From Temperatibacter sp965603205 (GTDB taxonomy: Bacteria; Pseudomonadota; Alphaproteobacteria; Sphingomonadales; Kordiimonadaceae), in NCBI GenBank assembly GCA_965603205.1, contig CBFDCC010000003.1, forward strand, positions 124,001 to 188,000: DNA of 64,000 bases, given 5' to 3'. Numbering within the stretch: the stretch's first letter is position 1; each line of letters opens with the position of its first letter. This document shows positions 59,329-64,000 of the stretch, piece after piece. The notes under the pieces are model-generated. The model had not been told where the DNA came from. It was given only the letters and a program-made list of their open reading frames with translations, and made no database searches. The position numbers and the translations under genes were made by a program.

Positions 59329-59377
59329 TGGTAGCCGAGGAGGGACTCGAACCCCCGACACGCGGATTATGATTCCG
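59329..59377 (-). tRNA. tRNA-Met 3' fragment 2 (attachment site)
   Basis: The minus strand reads CGGAATCATAATCCGCGTGT, GGGGG, TTCGAGT, CCCTC, CTCGGCT, ACCA: anticodon arm with CAT, intact T-arm and acceptor 3' strand with CCA. The 5' half (acceptor 5' strand and D-arm) is absent: upstream sequence on that strand is ATTTACATT. A tyrosine recombinase gene starts 155 bases away. This is the classical half-site left when an element integrates into a tRNA 3' end; the full tRNA should lie at the other end. Confidence 0.85.
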
Positions 59378-59531
59378 AATGTAAAGATATATACTGAATC
59401 CTCTTGAAATAGACTGATAACACACAATATACTGTAAATATTATGTTTTATATATCATGGCATTTCATTAATAGCCATACACTTTCAAATTAGTGGACCA
59501 TATATGGACCATTTTTTATATTGGATATCAA

Positions 59532-60815
59532 ATGCCTAAGCTACCAAAGCAATCCACCCAGATAACCGCCCTCGCCTCTCCTGAGACGAGCCCTGTTGAT
59601 TACTATGGTGAAGGTAAAGACATGGGGCTTGTCCTACGCATCACTCCCAAGGGCACGAAGACATGGTTTGTACCTTATTACATTCACCGCAAGGGGAAGA
59701 GGTGTAGGCCTAAATACAAGATAGGACGCTTTCCCATCATTGACTTGAAAGAAGCTAGAACCACGAAGCTGACCATCCTAGCAAGAGTTGAAAGAGGAGA
59801 AGATCCAGATACCGATAGAAAGGCCGTTGAGCGTAAAAACTCCATCAAAACAATTGAGGCACTATGTGATGAATTCTTTCAATTGCGAGAAGCTGAGTAC
59901 TTCAAAGGAAGGTTACGCCGCAACGTCAATGACGAGAAGAGCATGGCTAAATGTTACATCATCCCAACAATTGGCTCTTATGCGCCTCATACCGTCACCA
60001 GTGATGATATTGATGAATTACTCACTAAGGCTCAGGAGCGCTGCTCTCCAAACAGGGCAAACCGTATACTGGCGTTATTACGTGTTCTATTTAAATTTGC
60101 CTTATCACCAAAGGGTAATAAGTGCATTGATGAGAACCCTGCCATCAACACCCCTGCCCCAGGTGAAGAACGAGCAAAGATAATTGACCCTCCTAAGAAG
60201 AGTGAGATCAAAGAACTTTGGTCCTTGATAGAGAATGGTGTTCACCCAGACAAAGCTAATCCAATATTAATATCACCCCAAATCCAACTGGTACTGAAGT
60301 TACTACTACTCACAGGACAACGTTCTGCAGAAGTATCTCAAGCACCCATTGATGAGTTTGATATGGATGATAGAGTTTGGATCATCTCAGGCTCCCGTAC
60401 CAAGAATGGAAAGCCTCATAAAATACCCCTATCAAATGCCTCATATAATCTAGTGAAACAAGCGATCGCCTTAACCATCCAAGAAGCTCCAGACTCCCCT
60501 TTCCTATTCCCTGGCTGGACAGGAAGGAATGGCCTTAAGCGCGGAGCTATACCCATAGGTAAGACAGCCCCTCACCACGCCTTAAAGCGCGTTACAGCAG
60601 GCACTAAGTTAGATAGGTTCACAGTACATGACTTTAGGAAAATATGCGCTACACAGATGGCTGAGCTTGGCGTGTTGATGGAGATTGTATCTGAGATACT
60701 AAACCATTCAATCAATACTGTAACAGCTAGGCATTACGCTAAGCCTAGCTACTTGCCTCAAATGAAAGAAGCTCTTGAGTTATGGTCAAAACATTTAATG
60801 AAGATAGTGGAGTGA
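59532..60815 (+). CDS. int: Tyrosine recombinase / integrase (P4-type with arm-binding domain)
   Basis: Start ATG 59532 (427 residues) fits the usual MPKL beginning; an in-frame ATG at 59493 is possible. An N-terminal DUF4102-like arm-binding domain (MGLVLRITPKGTKTW, 31-45; KIGRFPIIDLKEAR, 63-76) is followed by a SAM-like core-binding domain (105-205) and the catalytic domain with Arg264 (TGQRSAEV), Lys294, His366 and Arg369 (HDFRK), His392 and Tyr402 (ARHYAK). All catalytic residues are present, so it should be active. It lies beside the tRNA-Met half-site it most likely recognises. Confidence 0.95.
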   Translation: MPKLPKQSTQITALASPETSPVDYYGEGKDMGLVLRITPKGTKTWFVPYYIHRKGKRCRPKYKIGRFPIIDLKEARTTKLTILARVERGEDPDTDRKAVERKNSIKTIEALCDEFFQLREAEYFKGRLRRNVNDEKSMAKCYIIPTIGSYAPHTVTSDDIDELLTKAQERCSPNRANRILALLRVLFKFALSPKGNKCIDENPAINTPAPGEERAKIIDPPKKSEIKELWSLIENGVHPDKANPILISPQIQLVLKLLLLTGQRSAEVSQAPIDEFDMDDRVWIISGSRTKNGKPHKIPLSNASYNLVKQAIALTIQEAPDSPFLFPGWTGRNGLKRGAIPIGKTAPHHALKRVTAGTKLDRFTVHDFRKICATQMAELGVLMEIVSEILNHSINTVTARHYAKPSYLPQMKEALELWSKHLMKIVE

Positions 60816-60819
60816 TGTG

Positions 60820-61695
60820 ATGGATAAATATGTTCCAGATGATTTTGTATTGCTAGAAAAAGCTTATAAAATAATATGCGGCGTTGAAGGGGAACTCATT
60901 GATATTAATATTCCATTTACTGAGGAAGAATTGTGTATTTTAGAACTTTTGAACAAAAAACGCCTTCTGACGGAAGATCTTAAGTTAACAGATGGTGTGG
61001 CACCTATACCAAAAGAGTTAATAGAGGTAGAAAGTAATTTACAGGGTAAAGAAGAGATAAGTGATGCTGTTAGATATAAAGACAATCAACAGGATATGTT
61101 ATTGGCGATGTGTAATAATAAAATTTATCACCTAGGTTTGTTCCATAAATTAAAATCTAGGTTTATTACTTTAGACAAAGATCAAATCATTATTAATCAT
61201 AATTTTTATGCAGATCATTTATGCGAAAAAATATTCTCAAACGATAATATTGAGTTCATAGTTAAGAATGAAGATGGCTTATCTGAAATTAAAATTGGAT
61301 ATGTTGTCGTGAGCTACAAACACATAGAAAAATATAAAGACACTATATTAAACGAACTTAAAAAACACTCTAAAACAGCCGATTTTCATCCAGACCATGA
61401 CATAGAATTAGGTGATCCACCAATCAGCATTGATGAATTAGCAAAAAAGGGTGATTTAACTGCTAAAGCGATAGCAAGAGTGCATTATAGATATAATGAA
61501 CTCTCACTTTTACCAAATATGAATGATGATCGAATATGGGGTATAATGTTACAAGATAAACCAAAACACGGAGCTGGTAGAAAATGGGGAGAGACGGTTT
61601 TTAAGTTGATCAAGAGTGGAAAGTATCCATCTGCATTTGACAGGGGGTTTGGTCCAATAACAACTACCCTTAAACAAGATGTAACTAGCAAGTAA
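60820..61695 (+). CDS. Hypothetical protein of the integrative element
   Basis: 291 residues from ATG 60820, five bases after the integrase stop (a GTG at 60817 is also in frame). Not recognised. The composition is lysine- and isoleucine-rich and clearly more AT-rich than the host genes, in line with acquired DNA. No membrane segment or signal. The C-terminal third contains ISIDELAKKGDLTAKAIARVHYRYNEL (in parts) and KHGAGRKWGETVFKLIKSGKY, which may be DNA-binding helices. Probably co-transcribed with int; function open. Confidence 0.7.
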   Translation: MDKYVPDDFVLLEKAYKIICGVEGELIDINIPFTEEELCILELLNKKRLLTEDLKLTDGVAPIPKELIEVESNLQGKEEISDAVRYKDNQQDMLLAMCNNKIYHLGLFHKLKSRFITLDKDQIIINHNFYADHLCEKIFSNDNIEFIVKNEDGLSEIKIGYVVVSYKHIEKYKDTILNELKKHSKTADFHPDHDIELGDPPISIDELAKKGDLTAKAIARVHYRYNELSLLPNMNDDRIWGIMLQDKPKHGAGRKWGETVFKLIKSGKYPSAFDRGFGPITTTLKQDVTSK

Positions 61696-61848
61696 CTTAT
61701 ATTACCTATAACCAACTGATTTAAAATAATAAATAATTTTTTATGTAACTTATTGACAGCTATTTAGTAACTCGAATATAGCCGAAAATAAACTTCCTTA
61801 AAACGAAATGAATGCAATGGGTATTCATAGAAATTAATGGAGTTTATT

Positions 61849-62103
61849 ATGAACATAGAAACTGTAGATCGAATTATTCGAGAAAAAGAAAGACACCACC
61901 TAACAGGCGTACCTACACCGTCATGGTGGCGACTAGAAAAAGCTGGAAAAGCCCCTAAAGGGTTTAAAATAGGACCATCCTCCAAAGGGTGGAGGCTTAG
62001 CTGCCTGCAAGCCTGGATGGATGCGTGCGCCAATGGTGAAGCTTATCACGCAAACGATAGTTCAAACCAAAATTCACCTCTAAACCAAACAACTGAAAAG
62101 TAA
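61849..62103 (+). CDS. AlpA-like helix-turn-helix regulator
   Basis: 84 residues from ATG 61849, chosen because GGAG precedes it; an ATG at 61837 overlaps that site. The segment IIREKERHHLTGVPTPSWWRLEKAGKAPKGFKIG (in parts, residues 8-42) and WRLSCLQAWMD are the AlpA/MerR-like winged-helix pattern of satellite-phage regulators, in which the helix after TGV reads DNA. It likely controls integrase/excision or the replication genes of the element. The last 20 residues are Asn/Gln/Ser-rich and probably disordered. Confidence 0.82.
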   Translation: MNIETVDRIIREKERHHLTGVPTPSWWRLEKAGKAPKGFKIGPSSKGWRLSCLQAWMDACANGEAYHANDSSNQNSPLNQTTEK

Positions 62104-62106
62104 AAA

Positions 62107-62138
62107 AAAGCCAACTCCAATAAGGCAGAGATGGCTTT
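62107..62138 (+). terminator. Possible weak terminator after the AlpA-like gene
   Basis: AAAGCCA/TGGCTTT stem with an 18-base loop, followed by CTTAATCGTTT. A short stem and long loop make it uncertain. Confidence 0.4.
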
Positions 62139-62214
62139 CTTAATCGTTTGACGCTTTTGAGTATAGCAATTCATTATCTATTGGGGAAGGTCTTTCTAAG
62201 AAAGGCTATTACAC

Positions 62215-62469
62215 ATGTATATTAATATCAACAAGGAGCTTCCACCGAGGCTCTGCAAAGCATTAACTGTCTTTGTTAAAAATATAGAAACCTATATCAG
62301 TACATACGATCTTCTTAATTTTGGTGTCTACAATGTATCAGGCACCATTAGCGAACTGAAAAAACATGGCATTATTATCGAAATGCGGCTCAGTGAGGCT
62401 ATAGACCTCCAAGGCAATACTCATAAGCGGGTAGCTCATTACAAGCTGGCAGGAGTGTATTATGACTAA
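62215..62469 (+). CDS. Small winged-helix-like protein
   Basis: 84 residues. Not assigned to a named family. The layout (helix LPPRLCKALTVFVKNIETYI, then ISTYDLLNFGVYNVSGTISELKKHGIIIEMR in parts, then a short strand pair) resembles a winged helix in which VSGTISELKKHG would be the recognition helix. The ending overlaps the DUF3631 gene by 8 bases, so it is probably co-translated and may load or regulate that ATPase at an origin. Moderate AT bias like the rest of the element. Confidence 0.68.
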   Translation: MYININKELPPRLCKALTVFVKNIETYISTYDLLNFGVYNVSGTISELKKHGIIIEMRLSEAIDLQGNTHKRVAHYKLAGVYYD

Positions 62470-63559
62470 TCCTACCACCCCACTTACTGAAGTACTTGAT
62501 CCATCCGCAGGTCCTGTAGATGGTGAAGCATTACTCGATGCAATAGTAGTAATCATAAAAAAATACTTAGTCCTACCGAAAGGTGGGGCTGAGGCCCTAG
62601 CACTTTGGTGCTTGTGTACATACGGGATGAACAACTACCGTATTTTCCCTAAAGTGCATATTTTCAGCCCTACAAAGCGGTGTGGCAAGACAACTACTAT
62701 TGAGGTAATGATCTCATTTACTCACAGGAGCCTTGCCACCTCAGGCATCACGCCTGCTGTTGTCTTCAGGATTATAGAGAAAGAGGCTCCCACCTTGTAT
62801 ATTGATGAAGCTGATATGCTCTTGAAGAATGCTTCTGGAGATATGACAGCTATTTTGAATAGTGGCCATACCAAAAGCACAGCTTTTGTTCTCAGGTGTA
62901 AGCCTAAGTCATTTGAGACAGAAAGGTTTAGCACATGGGCTCCTATGGTAATTGCTGCCATAGGGTCAATACAGTCAACAATAATGGACCGCAGCATAAC
63001 AATCCCTCTTCAGCGTGCTACAAGCCAACAAAAGAAGACAGTGGTGAAGGTACCATATGATTTGGTAGATCAAATGCTGCCATATAGGGAGAAGTTATTA
63101 AAGTGGTCTCAAGACAATGAAGCTAGGTGTAAATCCAATATCATCACGCCACCTGATATCGGTAATGATCGTGCTCAGGATAATTGGACGCCACTGTTTA
63201 CTGTCGCTGCTCTAATTAGTGATAAGTGGTTAGATATCTGTGAGAAGGCATATAGGCTTTTAGAGGCTAAAAAAGAGAGCAGTGATCCACAGGAGATGTT
63301 ATTGATGGATATCAAAACGATACTGCAATCTTTCAGTGATAAGAATGTTACCTCAGAGAAGCTGATAGCGTTGCTGACAGCTGAATCTGATAGTTTATGG
63401 ACCGAGTATGCATCTGGCAAGACAATCACGCCTAGAGGGCTTGCATCGTTATTGAAGGGCTTTGGTATACAACCAAAGACGATCAGGCAGGGTACTAACC
63501 CTAATAAACGAGGTTATGATGTGATTGACTTTGATGATGCCTTTAAGCGTTATCTATAG
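62462..63559 (+). CDS. DUF3631 P-loop ATPase of an integrative element
   Basis: 365 residues. IFSPTKRCGKTT near residue 67 is a Walker A variant, LYIDEAD near 112 is Walker B, and ILNSGHTKST near 129 and IQSTIMDRSITIPLQR near 175-190 (arginine-finger region) fit the DUF3631 family, found at the C-terminal end of phage/plasmid primases and as stand-alone proteins in integrative elements. It probably acts in replication of the excised element, like a helicase. No primase domain is fused here. The C-terminal 60 residues (TPRGLASLLKGFGIQPKTIR) look like a winged helix. Confidence 0.85.
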   Translation: MTNPTTPLTEVLDPSAGPVDGEALLDAIVVIIKKYLVLPKGGAEALALWCLCTYGMNNYRIFPKVHIFSPTKRCGKTTTIEVMISFTHRSLATSGITPAVVFRIIEKEAPTLYIDEADMLLKNASGDMTAILNSGHTKSTAFVLRCKPKSFETERFSTWAPMVIAAIGSIQSTIMDRSITIPLQRATSQQKKTVVKVPYDLVDQMLPYREKLLKWSQDNEARCKSNIITPPDIGNDRAQDNWTPLFTVAALISDKWLDICEKAYRLLEAKKESSDPQEMLLMDIKTILQSFSDKNVTSEKLIALLTAESDSLWTEYASGKTITPRGLASLLKGFGIQPKTIRQGTNPNKRGYDVIDFDDAFKRYL

Positions 63560-63585
63560 CCTTTGTGGTGTGGTGCGAAATAAGT

Positions 63586-63647
63586 GCCACACCGCCACAC
63601 TTGTTGCATATCAATGTGTTGAGAATCCTCATGTGTGGCGGTGTGGC
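63586..63647. repeat. Perfect 15-bp inverted repeat after the DUF3631 gene
   Basis: GCCACACCGCCACAC (63586-63600) and GTGTGGCGGTGTGGC (63633-63647) are exact complements, 32 bases apart. Further GTGTGGTG at 63567 and a GGTAC...GTACC at 63661-63678 lie nearby. It could be the replication origin of the element, a binding site for the ATPase or its small partner, or a long-loop terminator. Confidence 0.75.
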
Positions 63648-63712
63648 GGATAAATTGATGGGTACGGCATACTGTACCATTGGAAACCTGTTTAATTATT
63701 ACCTTTGAAGGA

Positions 63713-64000
63713 TCATAATAACGGCTCTGCTATTGTGATGGTTTGAATAAGTATTCCAAGGATAGAGATAATTGCTGCGATAACAGCTAAGATAATAGCT
63801 AAGTTGGCACGTTTCTCACCTCTGTTTTGTCGGGCCCCATCTAATTGACCCTCAAGTATCCGTACTTTTGAAATATACCTACGTTTACAAAGCCAAGTAA
63901 TGGCGTTACCGGATCTTTCATCATCTCTATAACGGTCAGACTTATTGACTTCATCAATTAGAAGGTCGGTTAGAGTCGAAAGAAACTCTGATTTTAGATG
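63713..64000 (-). CDS. C-terminally membrane-anchored protein, partial (start off window)
   Basis: The minus strand is open from the right edge to a TGA at 63713-63715, giving 95 residues. The visible part has a charged helical region (LTDLLIDEVNKSDRYRDD), KRRYISKVRILEGQLDGARQNRGEKR, and one C-terminal membrane segment (ANLAIILAVIAAIISILGIL) close to the end, a tail-anchor layout. It converges with the DUF3631 gene across the inverted repeat. Not recognised; it could be an accessory gene of the element such as a small effector or superinfection protein, but nothing in the visible part shows this. Confidence 0.6.
   Translation of the reverse strand, partial: HLKSEFLSTLTDLLIDEVNKSDRYRDDERSGNAITWLCKRRYISKVRILEGQLDGARQNRGEKRANLAIILAVIAAIISILGILIQTITIAEPLL

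Larger units (their letters stand above)
58993..59531. other. Junction region before the integrase
   Basis: About 540 bases with no convincing protein gene. From left: the HD-GYP promoter area, AT-rich sequence, a terminator hairpin (59269-59301), tRNA-Met fragment 2 (59329-59377), then AT-rich DNA of the integrated element. Just before the integrase, TGGACCAT is repeated as TGGACCATATATGGACCAT (59493 area), a possible recombinase or regulator site. Confidence 0.6.

Noticed and set aside
59493..64000. Complete prophage
   Set aside because: No capsid, tail, portal or lysis genes seen; only integration, regulation and replication-type genes.
1..64000. CRISPR arrays, rRNA genes, transposases
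   Set aside because: No regularly spaced repeats, rRNA signatures or transposase motifs were found on reading both strands.

Overview
The window reads as chromosomal DNA of a heterotrophic, probably marine alphaproteobacterium (something like Kordiimonadales/Emcibacterales; the order is a guess). The DNA is AT-leaning. It has three TonB-dependent receptors, quinohemoprotein dehydrogenases, many CoA-pathway enzymes, tRNA-Met fragments of alphaproteobacterial type and a FecI-FecR-receptor unit.

Region 1 (1-39.6 kb) is one large catabolic cluster. Leftward genes (9.08 kb down to the left edge) encode a MenB/BadI-type crotonase, an acyl-CoA dehydrogenase, an SDR, a TetR regulator, SnoaL/NTF2-fold proteins, an acyl-CoA synthetase, two single hot-dog dehydratase subunits and a DUF35/SCP2-thiolase-like pair resembling side-chain aldolases. 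Rightward genes encode a TonB receptor, a PVADH-like quinohemoprotein, a PPOX-fold flavin/F420 protein, a second CoA ligase, a Tat-exported FAD dehydrogenase, another SnoaL protein, an amidohydrolase, a thiolase and an FadJ-like protein whose dehydrogenase half has lost its nucleotide-binding motif (an HSD10-like SDR sits beside it). Then come an FrhB-like [4Fe-4S] protein in a one-base-overlap operon with a 2-oxoacid:acceptor oxidoreductase (KorAB type), and a fused FO synthase (FbiC/CofGH) for coenzyme F420 biosynthesis. The cluster closes with a second TonB receptor, a DUF3604/PpiC/HupE trio and a second quinohemoprotein. A palindrome, TTGAAT-N3-ATTCAA, perfect or with one mismatch, lies in front of nearly every transcription unit from 9 to 39.6 kb, including fbiC and the FrhB-Kor operon. 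This is the main discovery: a regulon that appears to tie F420 synthesis, a candidate F420-reducing 2-oxoacid dehydrogenase and catabolism of an imported, probably alicyclic or isoprenoid-like, carboxylic compound.

Region 2 (39.7-59.3 kb) lies between two 3' fragments of a tRNA-Met gene, each next to a terminator hairpin. It holds a tiny lysine-rich protein, a PAS histidine kinase, a sigma/FecR/STN-TonB receptor unit, a BKACE/aminotransferase/FAD-oxidoreductase operon with a divergent LysR gene, a GcvT-like/TMADH-like/aldehyde dehydrogenase operon (probable methylated-amine or betaine breakdown), and a PAS/HD-GYP protein.

Region 3 (59.3-64 kb) is one end of an integrative element: a tRNA-Met fragment, a tyrosine recombinase, an unknown protein, an AlpA-like regulator, a small winged-helix-like protein and a DUF3631 ATPase. 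A perfect 15-bp inverted repeat and the C-terminal end of a membrane-anchored protein on the opposite strand follow. No rRNA, CRISPR array or transposase was seen.
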